Assembly (NCBI RefSeq): GCF_002217285.1
Contig: NZ_MUGW01000030.1
Span: forward strand, 17,132 to 81,131
Reading direction: 5' to 3'
Length of the DNA: 64,000 bases
DNA from: Flavobacterium hercynium
GTDB taxonomy: Bacteria > Bacteroidota > Bacteroidia > Flavobacteriales > Flavobacteriaceae
The notes under the pieces were generated by a model. It saw only the letters and a list, made by a program, of their open reading frames with translations, ran no database searches and was not told the DNA's origin. Position numbers and translations under genes: made by a program. This document shows, one piece after another, positions 53,591 to 63,981 of the stretch (its first letter is position 1; each line of letters starts with the position of its first letter).

Positions 53591-53657
53591 TTCAGCATAT
53601 TTAATGCTAATTTGTTTTAAAACAGTAAATTTGCATCCGTCTTTTATAAAAACATAC

Positions 53658-55622
53658 ATGAGCGCATCGCACAAAAACTTACACAGTAAGTTGTCTATTG
53701 GGGGTTTATTGATCACACTAGGAATCATTTATGGAGATATTGGTACTTCTCCATTATATGTAATGAAAGCCATTTTAGGCGGACACATAATTAGCTCAGA
53801 TATTGTTTTAGGAGGGATATCGTGTGTTTTCTGGACACTTACGTTACAAACTACCATAAAATATGTACTTATTACCTTAAGCGCTGATAACCATGGCGAA
53901 GGTGGTATTTTTGCACTATATGCATTAGTCAAAAAAACAAAAATAAAATGGCTCATTGTACCTGCAATTATTGGTGGTAGTGCTTTGTTAGCGGATGGTA
54001 TTATTACGCCACCCATTTCCGTTTCGTCTGCTATTGAGGGAGTAAAAAATTATTATCCCAAACTAAATACGATTCCTATTGTTATTGGAATTTTGTTTAT
54101 ACTGTTTTCTATTCAGCAATTTGGAACTAAATTAGTTGGAAAATTCTTTGCTCCGATGATGCTAATTTGGTTTACTATGTTAGGAACTTTAGGAGCCATT
54201 CAGATTGTACAACATCCTGAAGTTTTAAAAGCTTTCAATCCTTACTATGCATACCATCTTTTACAGGTTCATCCGGAAGGTTATTTTGTTCTTGGATTAG
54301 TCTTTTTATGTACCACCGGAGCAGAAGCTTTGTACTCAGATATGGGACATTGCGGACGTAAAAACATTCGAATCAGCTGGATATTTGTAAAATCAACATT
54401 AGTATTAAACTATTTTGGTCAGGCAGCCTATCTAATTCATCACGAAGGTCAGACTTTACAAGAATTGGGTAAATTAAACGCAAACCCATTTTACTTAATT
54501 ATGCCCGATTGGTTTCGTCCGGTTGGAATTGTAATTGCAACTCTGGCAGCCGTAATCGCTTCTCAGGCTTTAATTAGCGGTTCATTTACTTTAATTAATG
54601 AAGCCATGAGACTTAACTTTTGGCCAAAAGTTAAAATTAAATACCCAACAGAAGTAAAAGGACAATTGTATATTCCATCCATCAACTGGTTGCTGTTTTT
54701 TGGTTGTGTGGGTATTGTTTTATACTTTGAAGAGTCAAGTCAGATGGAGCATGCATACGGTCTTGCCATTGTACTGTGTATGATCATGACTACGATTTTG
54801 CTTAATTACTATCTGATCATGAAACGTATTAAATTATACTTCATGGTGCCATTAATTACAACTTATCTGCTGATTGAGTTTAGCTTTTTAATTGCCAACG
54901 TAAGTAAATTTATGGCAGGTGGTTTCGTAACCTTAATTATAGCAATTGTTTTAATTTCAATTATGACTATTTGGTATATGGCGAAGAAAATTAATAAAAG
55001 CTACACCAAAATTGTCAAAATTGATGATTATAAAAAAGTATTGATGGAATTGAGTGAAGATCTTTCTATTCCAAAATACGCAACGCACTTAGTTTATATG
55101 ACCAATGCGAATCGCGTAGATGAATTAGAGCATAAAGTAATCTATTCGATTTTACAGAAACGACCAAAACGAGCTGATATTTACTGGTTTGTACACGTAA
55201 ACATTTTAACAGAACCGTACAAAACGCAATATAAAGTTACCGAAATTGCTAAAGACGATATTTACAGAATCGATTTTAGTTTAGGATTTAGAGAGCCGAC
55301 CAAAATCAATTTAATGTTTAGAGAAGTTATTCGCGATATGGTAAAGAATGGTGAAGTAGATATTACCAGCCGATACGAATCTTTGAACAAAAACAATATT
55401 ATTGGTGACTTTAAATTTGTTTTATCTGAAAAATTCCTTTCGAATGACAGCGATTTAAGATGGCATGAGAACATTATCATGAACTCTTATTTCTTTATCA
55501 AAAAATTAAGTTTGTCTGAAGAAAGAGCATTTGGTTTAGATAGCAGCTCAGTTAAAATAGAAAAATTCCCTATGGTGCTTCACGCTCCGGAAAACATTGG
55601 TTTAACGCGAATTATCAAATAA
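53658..55622 (+). CDS. kup: KUP-family potassium transporter
   Basis: A 654-residue inner-membrane protein starting at the ATG at 53658 (the frame continues upstream only from a TTG). The N-terminal signature GIIYGDIGTSPLYVMKAILGG is preceded by SIGGLLITL, and there are about 12 membrane segments. SADNHGEGGIFALYALV and DGIITPPISVSSA are typical. The C-terminal cytoplasmic domain is about 200 residues. It imports K+ with H+. Confidence 0.93.
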   Translation: MSASHKNLHSKLSIGGLLITLGIIYGDIGTSPLYVMKAILGGHIISSDIVLGGISCVFWTLTLQTTIKYVLITLSADNHGEGGIFALYALVKKTKIKWLIVPAIIGGSALLADGIITPPISVSSAIEGVKNYYPKLNTIPIVIGILFILFSIQQFGTKLVGKFFAPMMLIWFTMLGTLGAIQIVQHPEVLKAFNPYYAYHLLQVHPEGYFVLGLVFLCTTGAEALYSDMGHCGRKNIRISWIFVKSTLVLNYFGQAAYLIHHEGQTLQELGKLNANPFYLIMPDWFRPVGIVIATLAAVIASQALISGSFTLINEAMRLNFWPKVKIKYPTEVKGQLYIPSINWLLFFGCVGIVLYFEESSQMEHAYGLAIVLCMIMTTILLNYYLIMKRIKLYFMVPLITTYLLIEFSFLIANVSKFMAGGFVTLIIAIVLISIMTIWYMAKKINKSYTKIVKIDDYKKVLMELSEDLSIPKYATHLVYMTNANRVDELEHKVIYSILQKRPKRADIYWFVHVNILTEPYKTQYKVTEIAKDDIYRIDFSLGFREPTKINLMFREVIRDMVKNGEVDITSRYESLNKNNIIGDFKFVLSEKFLSNDSDLRWHENIIMNSYFFIKKLSLSEERAFGLDSSSVKIEKFPMVLHAPENIGLTRIIK

Positions 55623-55643
55623 TACCAATTCAAAAATAAATTC

Positions 55644-55683
55644 AAAACACTCTTTTAAACTTTATCAGAGTGTTTTTTTTCTT
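55644..55683 (+). terminator. Terminator after kup
   Basis: The stem AAAACACTCT/AGAGTGTTTT is followed by a long T-run. Confidence 0.85.
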
Positions 55684-55766
55684 TTTATCGAAAGTCAAAT
55701 AACAATCATAATTAAAAATTTAACTTTCAATCAATTAATAGTACCTTTGCAACTCAAATAATTAAA

Positions 55767-56996
55767 ATGAGATTACACAGAAATTTAGTTTATACTACCA
55801 TCGACTCTTTGAATGCTATTTTCAATGAAGGAGAATATGCCGATAAAGTGGTAGCAAGAGCCTTAAAAAAAGACAAACGTTGGGGAAGTTCTGACAGGAA
55901 ATTTGTTGCTGAAACGATATATGAAATTGTACGTTGGAAACGATTATATGCTGAAATTGCCGAAGTTAAAGAACCGTTTGACAGAGACAATTTATGGAGA
56001 ATGTTTGCGGTTTGGGCCGTTTTAAGAGGATACCCAATTCCGGATTGGAGACAATTAGAAGGAACACCGGAACGAAAAATAAAAGGTCGTTTTGATGAAC
56101 TTTCAAAAGTTAGAGCTTTTAAAGAATCTATTCCAGACTGGATGGATGAATTGGGCGTAAAAGAGCTAGGCGAAAAAGTCTGGTCACAAGAAATTACAGC
56201 TCAAAACCAGCCTGCTAAAGTTATTTTAAGAACCAACACACTTAAAGGAACAAAGGAAAATCTTAGAAATACGTTGATGGATTTAAATATCGAAACAGAG
56301 TATTTAAAAGATCAACCGGAAGCTTTAGTATTAAAAGAAAGAGCGAATGTATTTCTTACTGATGCCTTCAAACAAGGACTTTTTGAAGTACAGGATGCAA
56401 ACTCGCAATTAGTAGCCGGTTTTCTTGATGTGAAACCTGGAATGCGTATTGTAGATACTTGTGCCGGTGCGGGAGGAAAAACATTGCACATTGCTTCTTT
56501 GATGGAAAACAAAGGACAGTTGATTGCGATGGATTTGTACGAAAGCAAACTGAAACAATTAAAATTAAGAGCTAAAAGAAATGGCGCTTTTAATATTGAA
56601 TACAGAATTATTGACACTACAAAAGTGATCAAAAAATTACATGAAAAAGCTGACCGTGTTTTAATCGACGCTCCATGTAGCGGATTAGGAGTTTTAAAAA
56701 GAAATCCTGACGCAAAATGGAAACTTCAACCTGAGTTTATTGATAACATTCGTAAAGTTCAGGCAGAAGTTTTAGAAAGCTATTCTAAAATTGTAAAACC
56801 AGGTGGAAAGTTAGTATACGCTACATGTTCTGTATTACCATCAGAAAATCAGGAGCAAGTAGAAAAATTTTTGAAAACAGAAATCGGAAAACAATTTACT
56901 TTCATAAAAGATCGTAAAATTTTAGCTTCAGAGTCTGGTTTCGACGGATTTTACATGGCTTTACTAGAACGTAAAGATACTGTAATTGCTAAATAA
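55767..56996 (+). CDS. RsmB/NOP-family rRNA (cytosine-C5) methyltransferase
   Basis: A 409-residue protein. The N-terminal NusB-like helical part is at 1-75. The Rossmann methyltransferase has IVDTCAGAGGKTLHIASL (SAM loop), LIDAPCSGLGVLKRNPD with one catalytic Cys (TCAG region motif IV PCSG), and VYATCSVLPSENQEQV (motif VI). It resembles RsmB, which modifies 16S rRNA, but the family is broad. Confidence 0.85.
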   Translation: MRLHRNLVYTTIDSLNAIFNEGEYADKVVARALKKDKRWGSSDRKFVAETIYEIVRWKRLYAEIAEVKEPFDRDNLWRMFAVWAVLRGYPIPDWRQLEGTPERKIKGRFDELSKVRAFKESIPDWMDELGVKELGEKVWSQEITAQNQPAKVILRTNTLKGTKENLRNTLMDLNIETEYLKDQPEALVLKERANVFLTDAFKQGLFEVQDANSQLVAGFLDVKPGMRIVDTCAGAGGKTLHIASLMENKGQLIAMDLYESKLKQLKLRAKRNGAFNIEYRIIDTTKVIKKLHEKADRVLIDAPCSGLGVLKRNPDAKWKLQPEFIDNIRKVQAEVLESYSKIVKPGGKLVYATCSVLPSENQEQVEKFLKTEIGKQFTFIKDRKILASESGFDGFYMALLERKDTVIAK

Positions 56997-57019
56997 GATT
57001 TTATTCTGTTAAAAATAAA

Positions 57020-57051
57020 AAGCCTTTAGATCATTTTCTAAAGGCTTTTCT
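57020..57051. terminator. Bidirectional terminator
   Basis: AAAAGCCTTTA pairs with TAAAGGCTTTT between the convergent RsmB-like and menE genes, with A/T-rich flanks. Confidence 0.85.
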
Positions 57052-57054
57052 ATT

Positions 57055-58095
57055 TTACTGTAAACTTGGTTTTCGCAGCAATTTTCCGTTTTCATTCTCT
57101 TTAAATTTCGGAACAAAAACAATTTCTTTTGGTTTTTCATACTTTTCTAAAACATCAAAAAAATCGGGAGCAAATTCTTGTTTCTCCCCTTCTATTACCA
57201 AAATCAGTTTCTCTCCTAAAATAGTATCGGGAATACCCGTCACAAAAAACCTCGATCCAATTTTATCAATTAGCTTTGCTTCTATCTGCTCCGGAATTAA
57301 TTTTATTCCACCACTATTAATAACATTATCAATTCTCCCTAAAAAAAGAAACTGATCTTCTCTTATTATATCAACTAAATCATTAGTTACAATTGGCTCT
57401 TCTGAAATGGTTGGCACTGTAACCACCAAACAACCTCGATCATCTACAGCAATTTTTACATTAGGCAAAATACTAAACACATTCTCTCCTACTTTTCTTG
57501 CAGCGATATGTGTAATCGTTTCCGTCATACCGTAGGTTTCATAGACCTCTGCTTTTAATGATAATACTTTTTCTTCAAGAGTAGCATCCATTTTTGCTCC
57601 GCCAACAATTAGTTTTTTTACCTTTTTTAAAGCTTCAATAGAATTCTGAACCTGCAAAGGCACCATCGCCACAAAATCATAATTGGTAGTATTCAAAGCC
57701 AGCGGTTCCGTACTTGGCGCTACAATATCTAAATCTAAACCTAAGATTAAACTACGCACCAACATCATTTTTCCGGCAATAAATTTTACCGGCAAACAAA
57801 GCAATGCTTTATTACCTGGTTCCAATTCAAAAAAATCACCAGTTGCTAAAGCCGATTGGATCATCGCCTGTTTTTCTAATCGTACCAATTTTGGAAGTCC
57901 TGTTGTACCGGAAGTTCTCATTTCGATATATTCTTTATTATCGAACCAATCCAATAAAAATTCGCCTATAAATTTTTCGTCAGTATCTCCTTCTTTTATA
58001 TAACTATAGGCAAACTTACATATATCATCGGCACTTAAATGATGACCGTTTAACTTAAAATAATTATGAACATTCTTATGTGTTACTTTTAACAT
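57055..58095 (-). CDS. menE: O-succinylbenzoate-CoA ligase-type AMP-binding enzyme (MenE)
   Basis: A 346-residue, unusually short acyl-CoA synthetase starting at the ATG at 58095. The AMP-binding motif is EMRTSGTTGLPKLVRLEK. Further motifs are YETYGMTETITHIAAR, FLGRIDNVINSGGIKLIPEQIE and the C-terminal GKLLRK lysine. The short form is typical of flavobacterial MenE in menaquinone synthesis. It lies 4 bp after the CPBP protease gene. Confidence 0.85.
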   Translation of the reverse strand: MLKVTHKNVHNYFKLNGHHLSADDICKFAYSYIKEGDTDEKFIGEFLLDWFDNKEYIEMRTSGTTGLPKLVRLEKQAMIQSALATGDFFELEPGNKALLCLPVKFIAGKMMLVRSLILGLDLDIVAPSTEPLALNTTNYDFVAMVPLQVQNSIEALKKVKKLIVGGAKMDATLEEKVLSLKAEVYETYGMTETITHIAARKVGENVFSILPNVKIAVDDRGCLVVTVPTISEEPIVTNDLVDIIREDQFLFLGRIDNVINSGGIKLIPEQIEAKLIDKIGSRFFVTGIPDTILGEKLILVIEGEKQEFAPDFFDVLEKYEKPKEIVFVPKFKENENGKLLRKPSLQ

Positions 58096-58099
58096 GATA

Positions 58100-59035
58100 T
58101 TATAAATTTGATGATTCGGCAACCTCAATATTGCCCGTTAATTTTTCTTTCCAATTCGTCCACTTATATTTTTTAGCAAAAATCACCAGCAAAATAGGGT
58201 ATACAACAACAATAGGCAGTATTACATCTAAACCAGCGGAAGGTTCAGACATATCTATAAAAATAGAATGTGTCTGAAAAACAGTCCAATCAGAAGTTAC
58301 AAGCAAAGCACCAACCAAATTATTGGCAGCATGAAAGCCCAATGATAATTCGATTCCTTCATCCATTAAAGTTAAAATTCCAAGAAAAAAACCTGTTCCT
58401 ATGTAATAAATCATAATTACATAACCCATTTTTGCTACCTCAGGATTAAAAATATGCATGGAGCCAAATATTACCGAAGTCATTACTAAAGGAAACCATC
58501 TGTTTTTTGCTAAGTTGGCAAATCCCTGCATAAGGTAACCTCTAAAAACGTACTCTTCTGTACTAGTTTGAATTGGAATTAATACAGATCCCAACACTAC
58601 TAAAATCAGGAAAGGAACCAATTTAAAGTTCCACACAAAATTCTCAGGAGATTCCTGATACAAAATAAAAAAGCTTGCTACTGAGAAAAACGCCCATAAT
58701 AAAAAGGAAAACACAACACGTCGCCAATCTATTTTTTTTCGGGAAGTAGTGATCGATAAAAAAGTCTGTTCATGTAAATGCTTAACCACAAAATAAACTC
58801 CGGCTAAAGCAAAAACAAATGAAATCATAACCAGAAATAAGGTTAGATTAGGTTCAAAAATTTTCATAACAGCATCATTGTCTGTAGGAAAGGCAACATT
58901 ATCTGTGAAATTTTTATATAGTACTGCAACAGAAAAAGGAATTTGCCCTACAAAGGAAGCTATAATGATAAAAAAAGATCCTAAAAGATATTTCCAAAAT
59001 TTATTTTCGGTTTTGATTCCTTGTTCTAAAAACAT
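58100..59035 (-). CDS. CPBP-family intramembrane protease
   Basis: A 311-residue membrane protein with several hydrophobic helices. The glutamate motif EEYVFRGYLMQG is followed by HxxF-type FGSMHIFNP and GFHAANN, the catalytic set of CPBP/Abi (CAAX protease-like) proteins. The substrate is unknown. It is the first gene of an operon with menE (4-bp gap). Confidence 0.85.
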   Translation of the reverse strand: MFLEQGIKTENKFWKYLLGSFFIIIASFVGQIPFSVAVLYKNFTDNVAFPTDNDAVMKIFEPNLTLFLVMISFVFALAGVYFVVKHLHEQTFLSITTSRKKIDWRRVVFSFLLWAFFSVASFFILYQESPENFVWNFKLVPFLILVVLGSVLIPIQTSTEEYVFRGYLMQGFANLAKNRWFPLVMTSVIFGSMHIFNPEVAKMGYVIMIYYIGTGFFLGILTLMDEGIELSLGFHAANNLVGALLVTSDWTVFQTHSIFIDMSEPSAGLDVILPIVVVYPILLVIFAKKYKWTNWKEKLTGNIEVAESSNL

Positions 59036-59175
59036 AAAGTAAAAATTTTAAAATGAGAAAAAATATCTTTTATGCTTACAAAAGATATAAGTTTAATAAG
59101 TAAATCTTATTTTTGGTATAGCTAAAATACCTATTTTTTAGCTGATCTTTATTCTAACAGATTAAAAAAATAAAA

Positions 59176-59520
59176 ATGATACAAGTTTATCACAATCCAA
59201 GATGTGGAAAATCAAGAAGCTGTCTGGCTTTTCTGGATGAATCTAAACAAGAGTACGAAATAATCGCATATCTAACTGATACACCTTCTTTTGATGACCT
59301 AAAAAGTCTTCTTAAAAAACTGGAGATTCAACCAATTGATTTGGTACGAATTAAAGAAAAAATCTGGATTGAGAATTATAAAGGGAAATCTTTAACAAAT
59401 GAAGAAATAATTCAAGCAATGGCAGATCATCCTATTTTAATAGAACGCCCAATTGTTGTAAAAGACGGAAAAGCAATTATTGGAAGAGATTTAGATCGCG
59501 TTGCTTCTTTTTTAGATTGA
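59176..59520 (+). CDS. ArsC-family arsenate reductase (thioredoxin fold)
   Basis: A 114-residue protein. The N-terminal YHNPRCGKSRSCLAFL contains the active-site Cys of the ArsC/Spx/YffB family. The C-terminal HPILIERPIVVKDGKAIIGR holds the Arg that binds the anion. Such short homologs often reduce arsenate but can have other thiol roles. Confidence 0.85.
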   Translation: MIQVYHNPRCGKSRSCLAFLDESKQEYEIIAYLTDTPSFDDLKSLLKKLEIQPIDLVRIKEKIWIENYKGKSLTNEEIIQAMADHPILIERPIVVKDGKAIIGRDLDRVASFLD

Positions 59521-59615
59521 TTATAAAGAACGGCATTAACATTTTTTTGTGATTTTTCAAATTAAACCAAAAGCTACATTTGCGGTCTAAGAAGAAAAAG
59601 ACACCAAAAAAACAA

Positions 59616-62066
59616 ATGAAAAAATTCAAATTTGCCGTATTACTTGTATCTCTTTTTACAAGTTTTTACAATTACGCACAACAACCACCCGCCGGTAGCA
59701 ATAAAGTAAAAGTTACCGGAAAAGTTTTCGAAAAGGTTACAAAACAACCTCTTGAATACGCTACTATTACAATTACAGCACCTAACGATACCAAAGTTGT
59801 TGCTGGAGGGATCACTAATCCTAAAGGAGAATTTGAGGTTTTTGTACCAACAGGAATCTACGATATTAAGATTGAATTTATTTCATTCAAAGCAACAGAG
59901 ATCAAACAAAAAAGCATTCAGGATAATACAGATTTAGGAATTGTAAATCTAAGCGAAGACGCAGCGCAACTAAATGAAGTTGTTATTCGTGCAGAAAAGT
60001 CAACTGTAGAAATAAAACTGGATAAAAAAGTATATAATGTTGGACAGGACATGTTGGTAAAAGGCGGAACAGTAAGTGATGTTTTAGACAACGTTCCTTC
60101 TGTTTCTGTAGATACTGAAGGAAATGTAAGCTTACGCGGAAGTGATAACATTCGTATTTTAATTGACGGAAGGCCTTCTAATGCTATTAACGTTGCCGAA
60201 GCTTTACGTCAGCTTCCTGCTGATGCGATTGACAAGGTAGAAGTTATCACTAATCCATCTGCACGTTATGATGCTGAGGGTGGATCAGGGATCATTAACA
60301 TTGTACTTAAAAAAGGTAAAAATCAAGGTTTTAACGGAACTGTAATTGCGTCAACGGGTTTACCGGAAACGTATGGTTTAAGTGCTAACTTAAATTACAA
60401 AACAGAGAAATTAAACTACTTTACAACTGCAGGATATAATTACAGAACCAACGAAGGTACTGGTAAAACAAATTCAGAATACTTTAATGCTGACGGAACA
60501 ACTAAAAGCTATCTGGATGAAAGTCGTGATACCAAAAGAACAAGAGGCGGTTTTAATGGAAGAGCCGGTGTAGAATGGACACTTACACCAAATACTTTTT
60601 GGACAAATGCAATTAATTTTCAAAAGAATAACGGAGAAGAAAAAGATCAGATTGATTTCTATAACTACGATAACGCAAGAAATTTCACATCATCTTCTTA
60701 CCGATTAAATAATGGTGATACCAAAAGTCAGAACGTAGAATATACTTCAAACTTAATCAAGAATTTCGACGATAAAGGACACAAACTTACTGTTGACGCT
60801 TCTATTTCAAGAAACACAGACGACAATAATAGTCTTATCACAGGTACAAATTCTTTTAATAACACCTTAAACAATCAGGTCCAGAAGCAAGCTTTGTTTC
60901 AGGCAGATTATGTATTGCCTTTAGGTAAAGGAAGTCAATTTGAAGCTGGATACAAAGGAAGTTTTGGAGATTTAAACAACGAATATTATGTATTAGATGA
61001 ACAAGGAGGTTTAATCAGTAATCTTTCTAATACTTTAGAATATAAAGAAAACATCAATGCGCTTTACACGCAGTATGGTTTCAAAGTAAATAAGTTCTCT
61101 TACTTATTTGGTTTACGTTGGGAAGACACGAACATTGAAGTGAATTTGTTAGACAACAACGATTTCAATACCAAAAAATATAACAATTTATTCCCAAGTG
61201 CTTTCATTAGTTACGAAATTTCAGATCAAAGTAACTTTAGTGCAAGCTACAGTAAACGTTTATCAAGACCAAGAGGACGTTTTATGAACCCTGCTACTAA
61301 TTACTCTAGTAACATTAATATTTTTCAGGGAAATCCTGATTTAGATCCTTCGTTAACGGACAAATATGATATTGGATATATCAAACGTTGGAGCAAATTA
61401 ACGTTTAATACATCTGCTTATTTTGAAGATACAAAAGATGTTTTCAGCTTCGTACGTTCTCCTACAGGTGAAAATGTTGATGGAATTCCGGTTATCCTGA
61501 GCCGTCCTATTAACTTAGGAAAAGAGCAAAAATTTGGTTTCGAATTCACGTTTAACTACACACCTTTTAAATGGTGGAAAGTAAACAGTAACTTCAATTT
61601 TTATAACGTAAAAACAACAGGAGAAAACAGCTATACTGATGCTAATGGCATCGTTGTAACTCAAAATCTTGACAATAAAGCGAATACATGGTTTGCCAGA
61701 ATCAATTCGAAAGTTACTTTACCATACAAAATTGACTGGCAATTGACTGGTATGTATAATGGTGAGCAAAAAACAGCACAAGGTAAAAACTTAGGACAAT
61801 TAGGTGTAAATACTGCTTTTAGCAAAGACATCTTAAAAGATAAAGCAACAGTTGCCTTTAACGTAAGTGATATTTTTAATTCAAGAAAAATGAGATCGTA
61901 CACGTATCTTGAAAACCAAACATCATACAATGAAATGCAGTTCCGTAAACGTCAATTCAATTTATCGTTTACTTATCGTTTTAACAAATCTAAAAACGAA
62001 AGAGATAAAAACGCTGCGCCTAAAAATGATGGTGGTGGAGAAGGCGGAGGAGAATTCCCTGGATAA
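59616..62066 (+). CDS. Outer-membrane beta-barrel TonB-dependent-type receptor
   Basis: An 816-residue protein starting at the ATG at 59616, with a signal peptide (FKFAVLLVSLFTSFYNYAQ). A carboxypeptidase-regulatory-like beta domain at about 30-110 is followed by a plug (LIDGRPSNAINVAEALRQLP, ARYDAEGGSGIINIVLKKG) and a long barrel ending FRKRQFNLSFTYRFNKSK. The C-terminal tail is Gly/Glu-rich (GGGEGGGEFPG). The ligand is unknown. Confidence 0.88.
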   Translation: MKKFKFAVLLVSLFTSFYNYAQQPPAGSNKVKVTGKVFEKVTKQPLEYATITITAPNDTKVVAGGITNPKGEFEVFVPTGIYDIKIEFISFKATEIKQKSIQDNTDLGIVNLSEDAAQLNEVVIRAEKSTVEIKLDKKVYNVGQDMLVKGGTVSDVLDNVPSVSVDTEGNVSLRGSDNIRILIDGRPSNAINVAEALRQLPADAIDKVEVITNPSARYDAEGGSGIINIVLKKGKNQGFNGTVIASTGLPETYGLSANLNYKTEKLNYFTTAGYNYRTNEGTGKTNSEYFNADGTTKSYLDESRDTKRTRGGFNGRAGVEWTLTPNTFWTNAINFQKNNGEEKDQIDFYNYDNARNFTSSSYRLNNGDTKSQNVEYTSNLIKNFDDKGHKLTVDASISRNTDDNNSLITGTNSFNNTLNNQVQKQALFQADYVLPLGKGSQFEAGYKGSFGDLNNEYYVLDEQGGLISNLSNTLEYKENINALYTQYGFKVNKFSYLFGLRWEDTNIEVNLLDNNDFNTKKYNNLFPSAFISYEISDQSNFSASYSKRLSRPRGRFMNPATNYSSNINIFQGNPDLDPSLTDKYDIGYIKRWSKLTFNTSAYFEDTKDVFSFVRSPTGENVDGIPVILSRPINLGKEQKFGFEFTFNYTPFKWWKVNSNFNFYNVKTTGENSYTDANGIVVTQNLDNKANTWFARINSKVTLPYKIDWQLTGMYNGEQKTAQGKNLGQLGVNTAFSKDILKDKATVAFNVSDIFNSRKMRSYTYLENQTSYNEMQFRKRQFNLSFTYRFNKSKNERDKNAAPKNDGGGEGGGEFPG

Positions 62067-62079
62067 TCAATACCAAAAC

Positions 62080-62122
62080 AGCATAAAAAAAAAAAGGACT
62101 CGTAAAAACGGGTCCTTTTTTT
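62080..62122. terminator. Bidirectional terminator
   Basis: AGGACTCG pairs with CGGGTCCT (one G-U), with long A- and T-runs, between the receptor and a convergent small gene. Confidence 0.85.
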
Positions 62123-62137
62123 ATGTAATCAATTGAA

Positions 62138-62308
62138 TTAAATTGATTGTTCTTGTTTCTTTTTTGCTCTTTTCTCTTTGATCATTTCCCAGCTAGCACC
62201 CGTAACCCAATAAGATACGAAACCAACAAGAAAAAACATCAACCAAAACCCTATAGTTAGTATGGTCAAGAAAAGTAAAAAACCTAAGTACTGTGAAAAT
62301 TCAAACAT
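62138..62308 (-). CDS. Small single-span membrane protein
   Basis: A 56-residue protein starting at the ATG at 62308 (the frame extends only to a TTG). Two hydrophobic stretches (YLGFLLFLTILTIGFWLMFFLVGFVSYW, written as one long segment) are followed by a Lys/Arg-rich tail. Unrecognised. Confidence 0.5.
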   Translation of the reverse strand: MFEFSQYLGFLLFLTILTIGFWLMFFLVGFVSYWVTGASWEMIKEKRAKKKQEQSI

Positions 62309-62431
62309 GTTTTCCGGAATTTTTGAATGTAATGACAAATGTATGTTTTATATTTTTCGTTAGCAATTAAATCCAAATCAATTTTCGTAAAATCACAATA
62401 ATCCTTATATTTAAACTCATTTTAAATAAGG

Positions 62432-62516
62432 TTTTAGACTTTAGATTGTAGACTTTAGATTGTAGACTTTAGATTTTAGACTTTAGATTTTAGACTTTAG
62501 ATTTTAGATTTTAGAT
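62432..62516. repeat. Tandem TTAGACTTTAGATT repeats
   Basis: About six units of (T)TAGACTTTAGATTGTA/TTTA with a 14-15 bp period lie upstream of fumC. Units differ by a few bases. The same type lies at 9470-9510. Confidence 0.85.
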
Positions 62517-62595
62517 AAAACAGCGCACTATGTGCGATCGACCAAAACAACAAACAATTAAACAGTTAAACAAATAAACGATTAAACAACAAATC

Positions 62596-63981
62596 ATGAA
62601 ATACAGAATAGAAAAAGATACGATGGGAGAAGTTCAGGTTCCGGCAGATAAATACTGGGGAGCACAAACGGAGCGTTCTCGAAATAATTTTAAAATCGGA
62701 TCTTCGGCATCAATGCCACAAGAAATAATCGAAGGTTTTGCATACTTAAAAAAAGCAGCAGCTTATGCTAATGCAGATTTAGGTGTTTTGCCAGCAGAAA
62801 AAAGAGATGCCATTGCCGCCGTTTGTGATGAAATCCTGGCAGGACAACTCAAAGATGAGTTTCCGCTTGTAATTTGGCAAACAGGTTCCGGTACACAAAG
62901 CAATATGAATGTTAACGAAGTTATTGCCAATCGTGCTCAAGTTTTAAAAGGATTTAATATTGGTGAAGGCGAACCTTTTATTAAAGCCAATGACGATGTA
63001 AACAAATCACAATCTTCAAACGACACCTTCCCTACTGCTATGCATATTGCGGCATACAAAATGGTAATTGAAACTACTATTCCAGGAATCGAAAAACTTC
63101 ACGCTACACTTACTCAAAAAGCGGCTGCTTTCAAAGATGTGGTAAAAATTGGACGTACTCATCTTATGGATGCTACTCCTATTACACTTGGTCAGGAAAT
63201 TTCAGGTTATGCTGCTCAATTGTCTTTTGGACTAAAAGCTTTAAAAAATACATTGGCGCATTTATCAGAAATTGCTTTGGGAGGAACCGCTGTTGGAACC
63301 GGATTAAATGCTCCAAAAGGATATGATGTTAAGGTAGCCGAATATATCGCAAAATTTACCAATCATCCGTTTATAACAGCTGAGAATAAATTTGAAGCAT
63401 TAGCAGCGCATGATGCTATTGTTGAAACGCATGGTGCACTAAAACAATTAGCTGTTTCTTTAAATAAAATTGCTAATGATGTTAGAATGTTAGCTTCGGG
63501 ACCACGTTCTGGTATTGGAGAAATTCACATTCCGGAAAATGAACCGGGATCTTCTATTATGCCTGGAAAAGTAAATCCAACGCAATGCGAAGCTCTAACA
63601 ATGGTTTGCGCACAAGTAATCGGAAATGATGTTGCCATAACCGTTGGCGGTATGCAAGGCCATTATGAACTAAATGTATTCAAACCTGTTATGGCGGCTA
63701 ACTTTCTTCAATCTGCCAGATTGCTAGGTGATGCTTGTGTTTCTTTTGATGAGCATTGCGCACAAGGAATAGAACCAAACCATAAACGTATTAAAGAATT
63801 GGTTGATAATTCTCTAATGCTAGTTACTGCATTAAATACAAAAATTGGTTATTACAAAGCGGCTGAAATTGCTCAAACTGCGCATAAAAACGGAACTACA
63901 CTAAAAGACGAAGCTGTTCGATTAGGCTATGTAACTCCTGAAGATTTTGATGCCTGGGTAAAACCTGAAGAAATGGTGTGA
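62596..63981 (+). CDS. fumC: Fumarate hydratase class II
   Basis: A 461-residue TCA-cycle enzyme interconverting fumarate and malate. Motifs: WGAQTERSRNNFKIG (start), IWQTGSGTQSNMNVNEVIANRA, SSNDTFPTAMHIAA, and the signature GSSIMPGKVNPTQCE. Complete to its stop codon at 63981. It is preceded by repeats rather than a clear -33/-7 promoter. Confidence 0.95.
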   Translation: MKYRIEKDTMGEVQVPADKYWGAQTERSRNNFKIGSSASMPQEIIEGFAYLKKAAAYANADLGVLPAEKRDAIAAVCDEILAGQLKDEFPLVIWQTGSGTQSNMNVNEVIANRAQVLKGFNIGEGEPFIKANDDVNKSQSSNDTFPTAMHIAAYKMVIETTIPGIEKLHATLTQKAAAFKDVVKIGRTHLMDATPITLGQEISGYAAQLSFGLKALKNTLAHLSEIALGGTAVGTGLNAPKGYDVKVAEYIAKFTNHPFITAENKFEALAAHDAIVETHGALKQLAVSLNKIANDVRMLASGPRSGIGEIHIPENEPGSSIMPGKVNPTQCEALTMVCAQVIGNDVAITVGGMQGHYELNVFKPVMAANFLQSARLLGDACVSFDEHCAQGIEPNHKRIKELVDNSLMLVTALNTKIGYYKAAEIAQTAHKNGTTLKDEAVRLGYVTPEDFDAWVKPEEMV